Part shown: positions 33,420 through 46,586 of the stretch, piece after piece
Numbering within the stretch: the first letter of the stretch is position 1
Layout: each line of letters opens with the position of its first letter
Source: Sodiomyces alkalinus F11
Lineage: Eukaryota > Ascomycota > Sordariomycetes > Glomerellales > Plectosphaerellaceae
Assembly: GCF_003711515.1 (NCBI RefSeq)
Contig: NW_021167085.1
Coordinates: 311,649 to 375,648, forward strand
DNA length: 64,000 nt
Direction: 5' to 3'
The notes under the pieces: model-generated
Told to the model about the DNA's origin: nothing
The model's input: only the letters and a program-made list of their open reading frames with translations
Database searches by the model: none
Translations under genes and position numbers: made by a program

Positions 33420-36400
33420 GTAGGCTTGATAACTTGTCAAGTCTGTCTGTAAGGTGTCTGTAGGATGGGTTCATGTCAAGAACGACGTCTCCACTTGCTG
33501 TCAAGACACCGATATGGAAGACCGGTACAATGTGCTATGAGTCTTCGGACAGGACTTTGCGGGGCGTTATGGGATTTTTTTGCTACGATGTATTTTTCTA
33601 TAGGCTTTGAGGAAGGGAATATTCTGGGCAGGAAGGGACGGATCTGGAAAGGCAACGGCATGGGCATGGGATACAGGGTGTCGTAACAGACGCGGTCGAC
33701 TGGACAATGATTTCCTACGATGAAAACGGTATTCTCTGATGATCCTGATTCTAGGCGTCGTCGCATGCCCGCGACGTGTCTTGCGTGAACCTGGCTAGCA
33801 GAAGACAACAGGGTTTCTTCTCTCGACCCTGATCCCCAACGCAGTCTGCTAGTATCGCGACTCGTGTGAACCTCTATTTGACGTCGCACAGAGAACCTCT
33901 GCCCCCTAGAAGCAGAGCGCCCAACGAGCAGACTGTCGAACGAAACCTCCCCCCCCCCCCCCGGAAAAAAAGGAAAGATAAAAGCCGCGACAGGGTAGAC
34001 GGAATACTCCACCCACTTGAAGTCCGATTCCTAAATGGCACCACGAACCATTCAGCTGACAACTCGACAACCAAAGAAACCACCCACGAGGTCCTTCTTC
34101 GTACGACCCAACCTCACGGATAGCAGCGGGTCATCGTTTTGCGACTCGTCTCCCAGGGCAGACGAGGGAGGGAGGGGGAAGAGACAGCGCAAGAAAAAAA
34201 AGTATAAAAAAAAGTAATATCGGTACCGACATTATTTTTGTAATTTTTGGGCAGACGATGCATACGAATACCTACTCGCCCCAGTCGTCGACGACGGACG
34301 TCCTAGGAGATTTCAGGACGGTAGGCCGTTCGAGGCCGGCCCCTCCCTCCTTGCAACCCTGCAAGCCTGCAAGCCCGTTTCCCCTTTCCCTTGTGTTTCT
34401 GGGTCGCTTTTCTTGGGTCTCGGCTCCGCGCCTAATCTTCTGACAAAAAATAACGGATGTTGTAAGCATTTTTGCTCATCTGCAGGGCCGTCGATGTTTG
34501 ATGCATGATCCTTGCTGCTTTCCTTGGCCCTTTGAACTGTACCTATCCTGCAGAATCACATGCTGGACGGACCGGAGCTGATGGAATGAATGGCTGTCGG
34601 GCCTCAAAAGAGGAGGGGGAAAAAAGAACAAAAAGAAAAAGGCGCGTCGCATCGCGTCGCGTCGTGGTGACTCTACTCCTGTGCCTTGACAAATCTGCGA
34701 CGAAACGTATTGACGATACCCCGGGGTGCGACGCGAGCCAAAAGGGACGTACCTTACGTTAGAAAAGCGATGCTATGTACCTACCTTACGTGCTGGCCCG
34801 GGCCGTGCCTTATCTTCTATGGTTCACGATATCCCCTATGATAAACACACTTGCTCCACTAGTGAAGCACCTAACAATAAATAACCTCAGCTCCAGGAGC
34901 AGGGGCGCGTGGGTAGGAGGCGCCAGGGGAGCGGATCAGAAAAAGCCCTCGTCCTTTTGTACTTCTTATCCCTGTCTGCCCTTGCTCCTCCGTACAGGAC
35001 GAAAGTTGCGATTAGGGGATCTTCCGAGATCGTTGTATGTAAGCCTCGCATAATACACGTGGCTCTCTCCACGACGGAACCCCTACCTACAGGTACCTGT
35101 ACCTGATAGAGCTCGTCGTCCATTACTCCGGACGAGACACAACTGCAAAAACCATGGAAGAGGCGTGATCTGCCGAAACAAAACGCAACACGGGGCGTCA
35201 GGGCTGGTGGAAGGGTAACGTGACATCTCGATCGCTCAACACCTCCCAAATTTATCTCACGATGCAAGCACACATACCTACCATAGTGGTTCGAGGGTAT
35301 GCTGTAGGACTGGAATGAGTGGTGGATCAGTTCTCGATAAGCAGTTGCCCTGAGCCACGTCAACGTCACAAATAGGAGAGGGGGGGAAAAAGGGAAAGAA
35401 AGGCGCCGAAAATGGTGTTCATCAGCAAAGGGTCACAAGGTGAAGCAGGAACCAATATGGTTTCTTTCCCATCGCCCGGTGGGAAAATTGGGCGTCTGCG
35501 GTGTTACCATCGGAGGATCACGGAAGCCAGAACACTCCTCACTTTTGCTGCGCTTTTGGCCAAGGTTTTCTGAAAATAACAGCCAGAAGGAGCGTAGGAA
35601 CTGCGCATCAGGTCAGTGTGAGATGGGAAACACCAGCGTTAGATTGCCCTGTGTTGTCTGTTGTCAAGATTGAGCCATATTGTACGATGCACGAAGTACG
35701 AACGTAGCTATGGCTGGCCCCCTTGGAATCTTCTCCTACTTTCTGTTTGACATCAACCCATTGGTCCATGATGTGGAGGGGGAGTGTAGTTGACGGGAGG
35801 ACGGGCGATTGGTTCCGGCTGGGTGTGGTGGGGTCGCTGAGCTAGCTAGGTACGACAAGACATCATCGCCATAGGTAGGGAACACGACGCCCATGGCGAT
35901 GATTGCTGGAAGTTCCGTTTATGGTGTTTTTTCTTTTCCCACCTATTGCCGAGGTTGATGCCGACTAGCCACGAGGTGACACGCTGCGATACCACTGGAC
36001 GAGAGGCGAAAAGGCCGCATACGTAGTTGCTTTCAGGGGATTTACCCTATGGCCGGCCCGTCAAGCAGCAAGGTAGGGCCCTCTTCAACGTTTTTGCCTC
36101 ATAATCGATTTTTTTCCCGGCGTCTGTGGTGTCGTTGTGTCGTCGCCGTATACCTGACACTGATATATGGTACTTGGTACATGGGTGCCCGACGAACCTC
36201 GAAATGGGGCGGATCGAGCGGCCGAGCAAAGGATGGAAATGAAACCAGGGTGAACCGGTGAACGGGGCCGGCTGGGCGCGGTTGAACTCTCCCTGGATTG
36301 CGCCTCTATCTTTCTCTTCGCTCCCCGGGAAAATACGCGCTAGCAAGTTCATCGACGATGGCAGCCTGAATGAACCTTAGGTGGGATGATTGGTTGAGAC

Positions 36401-39400
36401 TGCATCACGGGCCAAAGAGAGGGAGGGGGGAAAGGGGTTGCGTCTGTAAGACCGGGCAAGGTACCGAGGCGGTGGCGAGTAAGGTACGAACTGATAACCT
36501 GTATGGAAGGGAAGAAAAAGAAATCCGGGGTTAGATCTGTTGTTTTGAGCCTCACACTGCATTGTCAGCCAAGTTAAGAGTCGGGTAACACTTCACACTT
36601 CGTACACTACATCGCAGGATGTATGTCTTGGAGGATCTGAATGCGATCGTCGCTGGCTTGGGTTGTTTGCAGAAGACCTTACACTAGCTGAGACCACGGT
36701 TGAACAACCACACAGTAACTCCCTTGACTTCGAATTTTGGTTGGAGGGGGTTATGAGAACGAAAGGAGGGGCCCAGTGGCGGGGCATCCCTGGGTCTTCG
36801 TCATGTTGTCTGGCGTACGACATTTATTAGCACTTGTCGAATCCGGGATATCAGGACAAAAGACATTCAGTATTCAGTATGGATAAGCGCTGCGAGGGGT
36901 CGAATTTTTGTTTTCGGCTGATCGCCGCCCTTGGGCCGTGGCTAAGGAGGGAACTTGAAGAGGCATTGAGCATATTGGCCATTCGGGATTACGAACCTGC
37001 ACCTCACGGAGTAAACCACGTACGACATACAACGTAGGTAATGTCATTGATACCTAGTTTGTATTCGCACCCTACTGAGTACCGGGCTCTTAAGCCCAAA
37101 AACGGGATTAGTTCATACCTAGTGTTAATTACCTAGTCCATGCAGTCAGTTAGCTTCTTCGGCTGGCAGCTGTAAGGGACAGGCAACACAGGCAGCTGCA
37201 GACTGGAATCTTCTAGACACCCGAATTGGCTCCTGAGTACGGATACAGAGCTCCTTCCATACAACGCAGAATTCGAAAGAATCTTGTTCAATGCGACGCT
37301 GAACCCACAGATTGTTTGAAGTTTCAAAAGCTCACATTTTGTCGGAGTATCAACCCGTGATCCGTCTCGTAAAAAGGATGGAATGCATGCAATTATTATA
37401 ATGGAGCGGGAAATTTGGGCGTCAAGGCGGAACATTGTTGATACGGTCCTGTCGGATGACGGAGCCTGCAATGCCAAGCCTTCTTATTTCCGTGCCCTTA
37501 CTCAGGTCTACACGAATCATTTACGACAGAACACGGCGAAGACGTGATTAATTACTATGTACGAATATTTGTTCCTGTGACTCTGAGAGTTGGGGTAGGG
37601 CGACGTCGAAGGAAGCAAAGACAAACGTCATCCCGGATGGATACAGGTAGTTGGGGTACGGGAGTACGTACCCCAAGCCGTCGCACTCGCAGATGGGGAA
37701 AGCCGATAAGAAAATTTGCCTTGTCTCACCTAACGTACGGAATACCACAGTTCTTACTTACACCATAACCCCTGTTCCCTGTCCTTTCTTTCCTATGTAC
37801 GTATGTACAGTATTCGTCTTGGCTCCTCTTCCGTACCTAGGATAACCAGAGCAAGATGAATACCAAAGGACGAACTCCGCTCCGTAAGCCACAGTTCAAG
37901 CTTTTGGACCGCCCCAAATACGGAGCACGGACGGGAGTGCCCATTGGATGCGTCCTCATTTGGACACCAATTACGATAGCAACGACGGGTCTAGAACCGG
38001 CAAGAACCACAACCATAAAGAGCCAGACAGAGAGAGAGGAGGCCAGACCACCCAAATGACCATGGGTTAGCTAATACATACCTAACAAGCTCTCGAAAGC
38101 TGACTTACAGAGGGAAGATCGAAAAGTAAGAGGACAAAACTCGGTTGAGAGGGTGTAATAATTACGGGCGGTTAATGGCGGTTAATCTTTTTGACCCGAT
38201 AACAGATCAAATCAAAACCACAGAGCTTCTAGCCGTTGAAAGTTGTTTATATCGGTGCCACTGTACTTCATACGCAGTACGATGCTTCGTAGACGGGTAG
38301 TCGTTGGGGAGGTTGAAATAACACGCCAAGAACACGTCCAAACGTCATCGTCTTACTGACATGCGGTACCTTGCTGATGTGTCCCTATCTCGCACCCAAA
38401 CACAATAACGTACATACGTTGTACATCGCCTTTTCCTCGGTATGCTAATGTTGCCTTGCAGATCATCAGTCTTAACCCTAACAGTCGGACCAAACCCTCC
38501 TGTACGAAGTACAATTTTCAAAGATAGGACGTCTCTCGATCCTAGGGCCTTACCTTAGGTCATAACCGCACTTCCCGCAATTCGTGTTATCAATGACGCA
38601 TTGGTCGTTGTACGAACTCAGGGTCTCTTGATCGAGGCTCGTCCACATACTGACAGGGCGACATTGGCACGCGTGGATGAAACGAACTGTTCAAGCGTTC
38701 AAGAGGATTTTGCGGAAGCCCATCATCGCGTCTTTTCGAAGTGAGAAAAAGTGGTGAGTTCCATGGTTCGGAATACTTCGTATAACCGACAAGCCCCTTA
38801 AAATGGCGCAAGACTGTCTGTGGAGAACCATTAAAGAACTTCCCCCCACCAGTGACGCATTACACCTCACCTAATAATTACAGGTATATTCCGTATATAC
38901 GTCAACGGGCGCCGGCGTCACTTCTACACGTACTTGGTCGGTATCTTGGGGGAAGCAATACGTACGAAGTACGAAGTACGGATACTTGGTGAACACCGGA
39001 ATAGCGCCAGGTCCACCCGACCTTTGCCTGGGTCCACTTCTCCTCGGACATCCCCACTAGCATTGGCTTGACTGGTTGCATTGGCTCCCTCCCCCCCAAA
39101 AAAATGCATCATCGCTTTTGCACGTCGACGGGCACCAAAATCGGCATCATGGGGAACAATACCGCTGTCCACACCCCTGTCGACCAGGACACTCACTCCT
39201 CCGTACGGAGCTATGAATGGCTCTGCCCCTCGCCTTAGGCGGGCGAGCTGCAGAGTACATATGGTGCACCCAAGAGACCTCCAAGGCTTTCCCTCCAGAT
39301 GTACACTCACTCACTACGGTAATGCGAATGTACTTCAAAAACGTCCTTCGTTCTTGTACTTCGTACCGTAGAACACACCCTCTCACACCCCAACGCCCCA

Positions 39401-40141
39401 CTTTCCACACCTTGCCCCTCAGTTTTGTCACCCCCCCTCCCCGATGACAGCAACATCCTGCGATTTCCATCCGTAACACCACCTCCACCGTACGTCGTAG
39501 AATCCTAAGGTAGGTACATGAAGAACCTAAAGGAAAAATTCCCTCGTACTGGACCTCTTAAACATAGACCACCCCCTCCCCCAACTCACTCTAGCAACGT
39601 CGGCGGCTTTTCATACAACGCACTAAAACATCAACAAGAATAAGAGGCCCGACCAAATTCAGTTGCCCACAGCTGGGCGTGAGGGATTCCCCGTGCTCTG
39701 ATTCTGTACGTGTACTCTCCTCTGTGGGTGGGCTCACATCGCGAAGGGCTTCTTGACATGTCATCATGATCTTCTAACCAGCCTATTCTCTATAGCTTTT
39801 GCTCTCCGGGTGATATCACGCACCCTGAGTCGTCCGGAGTGCTCTCAATCTTGTCGATATCAATTGCAACTTCCTTGCTCCTACACGGCTCCGAAACTTG
39901 ACATTTACCATACCGACGCGGAACAGTCTATCAACTCCACAGTTCGCCAACCTCGTATTATACGCAGCAGCCAGACCCAAATCTGTCGGCTTCTTGGATT
40001 GCGTCCGACTGCGTCCCCTTCTCTCGACTAAGCTTCCGTGCTCTTGGCGAACATAGCCCCGCCACTACCAGTAATTACGCTTTTCAATTGTCCGAGTTCC
40101 TACATGCAGCGTTACGAAGTGACGTAGCTAGTTCCCTGGGT

Positions 40142-40178
<37 letters not shown>

Positions 40179-40327
40179 CGAAAAAAAAAGACGAAATCCC
40201 GACGACCTACGACGATTCGCCTCCCCATCCGCGGTCTTCTCGCCATCGCCTGATTCCCTTGGCCGGGGACTACTCTTCAACCCAGTACCACATCACATAG
40301 TCGATACCAGAGGTCAATGTGCCCGCA
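33420..40327. other. Seven-kilobase region without a supported gene
   Basis: Neither strand shows a frame with domain similarity, consistent splicing or the GC-rich codon use of the neighbours. No tRNA or 5S gene was found by eye. The region is lower in GC and contains recurring short palindromes (GTACTTCGTAC/GTACGAAGTAC and TACCTAGGTA-like) and many GTAC-rich words. The last kilobase holds a 36-base poly-T and the leader of the trehalose gene. A degraded repeat or an uncharacterised noncoding transcript cannot be excluded. Confidence 0.5.
40143..40178 (+). repeat. Poly-T homopolymer (36 bases)
   Basis: Uninterrupted T run 150 bp before the ATG of the trehalose gene, followed by a short A run (40181-40189). 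Homopolymer length in the assembly may be inaccurate. Confidence 0.9.
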
Positions 40328-43257
40328 ATGACTATCTTCGTCGCTTCACTGTGAGTGCAGATCTCTCTCCACCCTCTTCCTCCCAAGTCCCCCACAGTCC
40401 TTCTGCCGCCGAGTCTGGATGGCGCAGCAATGTCAACTGACCTGTGGGCTCCTCCATCTCCAGATTTCTCCCGAAGACCATCCACTTCAACCTCCCGGGC
40501 ACTTCGCCCAGGGGCGCCCAACGACCGCGGCCCAAGCGGATGGTCTCCACGGCTGATGTTGGAACCGACCTTGGAACCTCCGCCATCGAAAAGCCCAGCC
40601 TCTTCAGTCCGATCCCGGACATCACACCTCCCAAGACTCCCACCGAAGACGACGAGAAGGCCATCTTCGCCAACGAAGATGGCTTCGCCATCCCCTTTTT
40701 CGACGACGAGATTCGCCACGGTTCTCCGACCGACAAAGGCTCCCCCAAATGGGGCGCCATGGCCAACCAGCCGCTATCCCGAGCCAGCTCGCCTCCTCCG
40801 GCCTTGCTCTCCGAGCACAGCCGGACGTTGGAAAAGGCGCGGGAGCTAGGGCGCCAGGGCATCAAGCAGCCTCAGCCGCAGATCCGAAGCGACAGTCATG
40901 ATCGTGTCTTCGCCCACGCCAACTGGAGGGTGGTCAATGCCGATCAGGGCAATGGCGGCTTGCGCAACGCTGCCGACGCGGCCGCCCGGGACGGCAAGAT
41001 CGATGATCACTTCTGGATCGGCACCCTCGGCATGCCCACCGACGCTCTCCAGGGTACACAGCAGAAGCAGGACATCGAGGACCACCTCGCCACCGAGCAC
41101 AACATGCTGACCGTCTTCTGCTCGGACAAGGATTTTGACGGCCACTACACACACTTCTGCAAACAGGTTCTGTGGCCTGTTTTCCACTACCAGATCCCCG
41201 ACAACCCCAAGAGCAAGGCCTTCGAGGACCACTCGTGGAAGTACTACGTCAACGTCAACCAGGCATTCGCCGACAAGATCGTCGCCAACTGGAAACGTGG
41301 CGATTCCATCTGGATCCACGATTATCACCTCCTGCTCGTACCCTCCATGGTCCGGAAGAAGCTACCCGATGCCAAGATTGGCTTTTTCCTCCACGTCGCC
41401 TTCCCGTCGTCGGAGGTTTTCCGCTGCCTCGCCATCCGCAAGCAGCTGCTCGAAGGCATGCTTGGTGCCAACTTGATCGGATTCCAAATCCTGGAATATA
41501 CGCGCCACTTCCTGCAGACGTGCAGCCGGCTTCTCGCCGTCGAGGCGGCGACCGACGGTCTCCAGCTCGAAGATCGGTTCGTCGACGTCATTTATTTACC
41601 CATCGGCATCGACCCCGTCTACCTCAACGAGCGCCGGGGGGCGGCCAGCGTCCGAAACTGGATCCAGACCATTCGCGAGCGGTACAAGGGAAAGAGGTTG
41701 ATCGTGGCGCGCGACAAGCTCGACCACGTACGCGGCGTGCGTCAGAAGCTGCTGGCGTACGAGCTCTTCCTCAACAAGTACCCCCAGTGGCGCGACCAGA
41801 CGGTGCTCATCCAGGTCGCGCTGTCGAGCAGCGAGAAGAGCGACCTGGATGCCACCGTCAGCGACATTGTCACCCGGGTCAACTCGTCGTGGGCCAACCT
41901 GGCGTACCAGCCCGTCGTCTACCTGAAACAGGACATCGATTACCCGCAGTACCTCGCGCTCCTTGCCGTGGCCGATGCTCTCATGATTACCAGCCAGCGT
42001 GAGGGCATGAATTTGACCTCGCACGAATACCTCTACTGCCAGGATGGCGCCGTCCTACCCGAGAAGAAGCACGGCTCCCTCATCCTTTCCGAATTTACCG
42101 GCACCTCGTCTCTGTTTGGCGGCGCCCAGCTCTCGATCAACCCGTGGGATTACCGGCAGTGTGCCGACGCGATCAAGCAGGCGCTCGAGATGGACGACGA
42201 AGAGAAGGAGAAGAGGTGGAAGCAGCTCTACGCTACCGTCATCAACTACACGGGCTCGCACTGGTTCACCGAATTCCTGTCGAAGCTGGACCACGTCTAC
42301 GAGGGGCAGCACCGTCGGGACCAGACGTCGGTGCCCAGGCTCTCGGTTACCAACGTTGCCCGAACTTACTCGCAAAGCAAGAGACGGCTTTTCATCCTCG
42401 ACTACGAGGGTACTCTGGTCAGCTGGGGTCCCATGAATCAAATTATTCCCGTCAGCACGCAGGTAAAGCGCCATTTTTTTTTTGTCTTCTCTCACATGCG
42501 TGGGGAGTTCAATTGTACTGACGTAACATAGCGCACCCTCGATGTTCTCAACGACCTCCTCCTGGACGAGCGTAATATCATCTACGTCATGTCTGGGCGA
42601 CGACCTGAGGAGTTGGACCGCGTCTTCCGCCGAGTACCCAACCTGGGACTTATTGCGGAAAACGGCTGCTTCGTGAAGCAGTGCGGGCAGACGGCGTGGG
42701 GCGAGATGGCGGACAGCGAGCAGATCCGCAGCTGGAAAGATTCGGTCAAGGGCATCATGACGTACTACCTCGAGCGGATGCCGGGCGCGGTGCTGGAGGA
42801 GAGGCGATGCAGCTTGATCTTCCACTTCAAGGGCGCGGAAGACCTGGAGACGGCGGTGCGACTGGCGAGCGACTGCGCCAGCCACGTGAACGACGCGTGT
42901 GAGGCGCAGCGGGTGCACGCCATCCCCATGGACGGCTTCATCCTGGTGGAGCCGATCGACTGGACGAAGAGCACGGCGGCCAACCACATCTTTGAGGACC
43001 TGCGTGCCAACGCCAGCGCGGAATCGCCGTCGGAGGCGGAACACAACAAGGATCCCATCGACTTCCTCATAGTGGTCGGCGACGGGCGGGAGGACGAGAA
43101 GGTGTTCAAGTGGGCCAACGGCCTGGGCGAGCAGGGCGCGATCCGGGATGTGGTGACGGTCAGCGTGGGCAAGAGGGGCAATACAGAGGCCACCTCGACC
43201 ATGACGCAGGGTGTCAGTGGGGTTCTCTCTGTTCTGGAGAAGCTGGCCCTGTCCTAA
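40328..43257 (+). CDS. Trehalose-6-phosphate synthase complex subunit, TPS3/TSL1-type
   Basis: Exons 40328-40350, 40464-42462 and 42532-43257 give 915 aa. The tiny first exon (MTIFVASL) joins to FLPKTIHFNLPG, the conserved beginning of the family; a start further downstream would lose it. A Ser/Pro-rich regulatory region (to about residue 130) precedes a GT20 glycosyltransferase-like domain (WIHDYHLLLVPSMVRKK, IGFFLHVAFPSSEVFRCL, LMITSQREGMNLTSHEYL) and a C-terminal trehalose-phosphatase-like HAD domain. HAD motif I is FILDYEGTL: the second Asp of the usual DYDGT is Glu, whereas motif IV keeps VVGDGREDEKVF. This fits the regulatory Tps3/Tsl1 branch rather than the active Tps2 phosphatase. It would scaffold the cytosolic trehalose synthase complex in stress and spore carbohydrate storage. 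Confidence 0.9.
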
Positions 43258-43275
43258 GCGATTTCTTTTTCCCTC

Positions 43276-43313
<38 letters not shown>

Positions 43314-44627
43314 GTTCTCACGGCCCGCGGGAGCGAGCATCTCCATAGGGAGCCGAACTTGATTGCTTCTCATGAGATGATTTCCCACCTCGCCCTGCAG
43401 TCAAGTTCGTTTCTGATCCGCCATCTCGCCACTCTTTACCCGACATTTTTCTGATTTTTATTTTTTATTCTCTTGTTATTTCGGATTCTGGAGTCTTATC
43501 TAGGTGTAGTATGGCAAACCAAAAAATGGGGTATGGGAAACACATGAAGGAAAACAGGTCTCTGATTCCATTCATTTTGGGCAGGTTTCACAAGGCGTTT
43601 GGCACGAGACTGGGATGGTGTGCACTTGGAGGAGGATGTCATTACCCTCTCTCTGTCTCTTTCTCTTTTTATTTTCATTACCTACCTATGATGAGGAGGA
43701 CAGTCATGAAACGACATTTAGCATTCGACTTGACTTACTTTGGTCCATTACTTTCAGGTCCTAATTTCTCATATCCTTTTCGTTCGCGCTGGTTTCTCAC
43801 ATATCACAGTCTACTCCTCGCGGTTCCTTGGTCCCCGTCCTTCTTCTTCTTCTTTTACATGGGTTTCATTCTTTTCAGTTGCAGATTATTCAAGTTATGA
43901 CGATGAGTGGCTGTGATAGAATGTGACGATAGGGGGATCACGGAGACTGGCATAGGAAGGTGACGAGTATCAAGTGTATAATGACTGAGATGTATACCTT
44001 ACAAATTCATATGAACTCTCACGGGTCATCCATGTCTCTTCCATATACATGTAGTGATGTAGACTGGTTTTCGATTCTTTAATAAGCGCTGGAACAGTGA
44101 CTTGGGCATGTAAGTCGACCCAAGGGCGTCCTGTCGCGTCGTTGCGTGTGGCAATTCCCCTCTGCCAAGGAAAGCCATAACAAGTAGGTGTGTAAATGTA
44201 CTCGACAGGGCGTGAGGGTATACCTACCTAACGTTTGGGGACCTACACCGTAGACCGGGCAGCTATATCGCCCGACCGTTCTCGGAAGCTTCCAGGTTGG
44301 GACGGTCTTCATATCAAAAATCTACAATGTACCTTCGTGACATTGTCGATCAGAGCAACGGTGAATGACATCACAAATTGACTCCGGTGGGTGACGGTGT
44401 GGGGACCAATCATGTCGGAGCATGAGCTGTGCTTGACCGACGGACGCTAAACCCCACCATCCGACATCGGAGGGGGGATGTGGACTTCCCGAGGGGGTGT
44501 GACTCGATCATAGGGACCTGGGGAATATCTTTCTGGATACCCCACGTCGAGCTATTCTTTTTTGTTGTGTTTTCGTTTGCTCCTCTATATCAGTCCACGA
44601 ACACGTTTCCATATTTCACCCTACACT
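43258..44627. other. Intergenic with CT microsatellite
   Basis: Includes the trehalose gene 3' UTR with a (CT)n run at about 43280-43311 and the aminotransferase promoter. No gene seen. Confidence 0.55.
43280..43311. repeat. (CT)n dinucleotide microsatellite
   Basis: About 16 CT units 20 bp after the stop codon of the trehalose gene, inside its probable 3' UTR. Confidence 0.9.
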
Positions 44628-46028
44628 ATGGCACCGTTTCCTCCTCCTCCGGTCAATACAATTGACTGGTCCAATGTGGGCTTCAAGGTCCGGGAAGGTA
44701 AGCAATGACGGCGGAGAGAGGAGGAGGAGGAGGAGGAGGAAGAAAAAAACCAACGCCCTAACCAGGACATCACCTAATGGGTGGCCTCTGGCTGACGCCT
44801 CCTCCCTACAGTCAACGGCCACATCGAATCAACCTACTCCAAGACAACAGGGAAATGGACACCGCTCAAGTTCGTGGCCGACCCGTTCATGCGGATCCAC
44901 GGCATGGCGCCCGCGCTCAACTACGGCCAGCAAGCGTACGAAGGCCTGAAAGCGTTCCGCGGGCCCGACGACACCACCATCTCCATCTTCCGGGCCGACC
45001 GCAACGCGAAGCGCCTGCAGCACTCGGCCGAGGTGGCCTCGATGCCGCCCGTGCCGGAGGACGTGTTCCTGGCCGCCTGCCGCGCGGCCGTGGCGCTCAA
45101 CGCGGGGTTCGTGCCGCCGCACGCCACGGGCGCGGCCATGTACATCCGCCCGCAGCTGTACGGGTCGTCGGCGCAGCTGGGGCTCAACCCGCCCGAGGAG
45201 TACGTCTTCGCCGTGTTCGTCGTCCCCACGGGCGTGTACCATGGCGTGCACCCCGTCAAGGCGCTGATCTTGGACGAGTTTGACCGGACGGCACCCCGGG
45301 GGACGGGGAATGCGAAGCTGGGGGGGAACTATGCCCCCGTGCTGCGGTGGAGCGATGCGGCCAGGGCGGAGGGGTATGGGATTACGCTGCACTTGGACAG
45401 CGCGAAGCATGAGGAGGTGGATGAGTTTAGCACGAGCGGGTTTATCGGCGTGGCGAGGCATGGGGATGAGGTGACGCTCGTGGTGCCGGATTCGACTTCG
45501 GTAATTGATTCGGTTACCAGCAGTAGCGTGCAGGAGATTGCGAGGAGCTTTGGGTGGAAGGTTGAGAAGCGGCCGGTATGTTTTCTTTTTCTTTTTCTTT
45601 CCCCCCACCTTCATCTCCTCTCTTACCACTGACATGGTCCTCCCATCTTGCAGATCAAGTACAGCGAAATCCCCGACTTTTCCGAAGTCTTCGCGGCCGG
45701 CACGGCAGCCGGGCTGGTCCCCATCCGGTCCATCACGCGGCGGATCGACCCGTCCTCGTCGCAGTCCCTCCTCAAGACGCGGGAGGGCCACGGTCGCGTC
45801 AGCAGCGCCAAGCAGGGCGAGGAGACCATCACGTTCATCGCCGACGGCGTGGAAGATGCCGGCGAGGTGTGCCTGCGGCTGCTGAGCACGCTGAAGGGGA
45901 TCCAGCTCGGGAAGCTTCCGGACGAGTTTGGCTGGCGCTTCGAGGTGCGGGAGGAGGATGGGCGCAAGGTGGAGGGTGCGCCGACTGAGGGGCAGAACGG
46001 GGTGACTACTGTTGATCAGATGGACTGA
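44628..46028 (+). CDS. Branched-chain amino acid aminotransferase (fold-type IV PLP enzyme)
   Basis: Exons 44628-44697, 44812-45575 and 45654-46028 give 402 aa with both junctions in phase. The N-terminus PPPPVNTIDWSNVGFKVREG has no mitochondrial presequence, suggesting a cytosolic isoform. Class IV features: the ALNYGQQAYEGLKAF block, phosphate/arginine site RADRNAKRLQHSA, YIRPQLYGSSAQLGL, the PLP-binding lysine at about residue 192 in TGNAKLGGNYAP, and STSGFIGV (the substrate/cofactor loop, where canonical BCATs have E-x-G-T-xNxF). The enzyme exchanges amino groups between Leu/Ile/Val and 2-oxoglutarate. Some fungal cytosolic members serve secondary pathways instead, and the SxSGFIGV wording is divergent from the housekeeping ExGTSN form, so substrate assignment is tentative. 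Confidence 0.86.
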
Positions 46029-46566
46029 GGGGGGTCATGCCGTGAGATATGGGGAGGGATAATTGAAGGCTGGGGAGAATCATATCTTCGGTGCGAGCGG
46101 GAGCACAAAAAGTCTGACTGGAGTTGGAGTAACCGGAAAGATGATATATTCGAATCACATCATGACCATGGCCGGAATCCGCTCTACACCGTGCCGTCCG
46201 CTTGCTTGCGCAAGGAGTTGGAGGAGGTACGGAGATACAGCAGAGTAGATACAGAGATACGTACCCGATGACATAATCAGTGTAATTACGTCAGGGGGGC
46301 AATGGTCAGTTGAGCTGCAACCTCGCAAAGAGCAAAGGAGCTCAGCTCAGGTCACCATCTTCACGCTTCAACACCATCGCCAACCCACCGATCAGCTGCA
46401 GGAGGGCGAAGTTTCGACATCAATATCACACACCTTTGTTTCATTCCCATACTCCCATCTCACCGAGTTGTCGAGACGCATCGTTCTAATCGCCGCCGAA
46501 TCGTTGAAAAGCTTCATTCAGTCCTTAGAAGCGACGGAACCCCCGCCGAAGCCATGCTCTTCGACC
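46029..46566. promoter_or_regulatory. Promoter/5' leader of the CSC1-type gene
   Basis: Region between two co-directional genes. The last part is the presumed 5' UTR with an overlapping upstream ORF beginning at 46554. Confidence 0.45.
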
Positions 46567-46586
46567 ATGGACGTGCTCAAAGATGA
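46554..46586 (+). other. Overlapping upstream ORF (10 codons) at the CSC1-type start
   Basis: An ATG (GCCATGC) lies 13 bases before the main ATG (ACCATGG), in another frame, and terminates at TGA 20 bases inside the main coding region. If it lies in the mRNA it would reduce main-start initiation or force leaky scanning. The transcript start is not known. Confidence 0.5.

Noticed and set aside
33420..40327. Hidden DNA transposon or retroelement
   Set aside because: No reverse transcriptase, DDE or integrase motifs seen, and no long terminal or inverted repeats found by eye.
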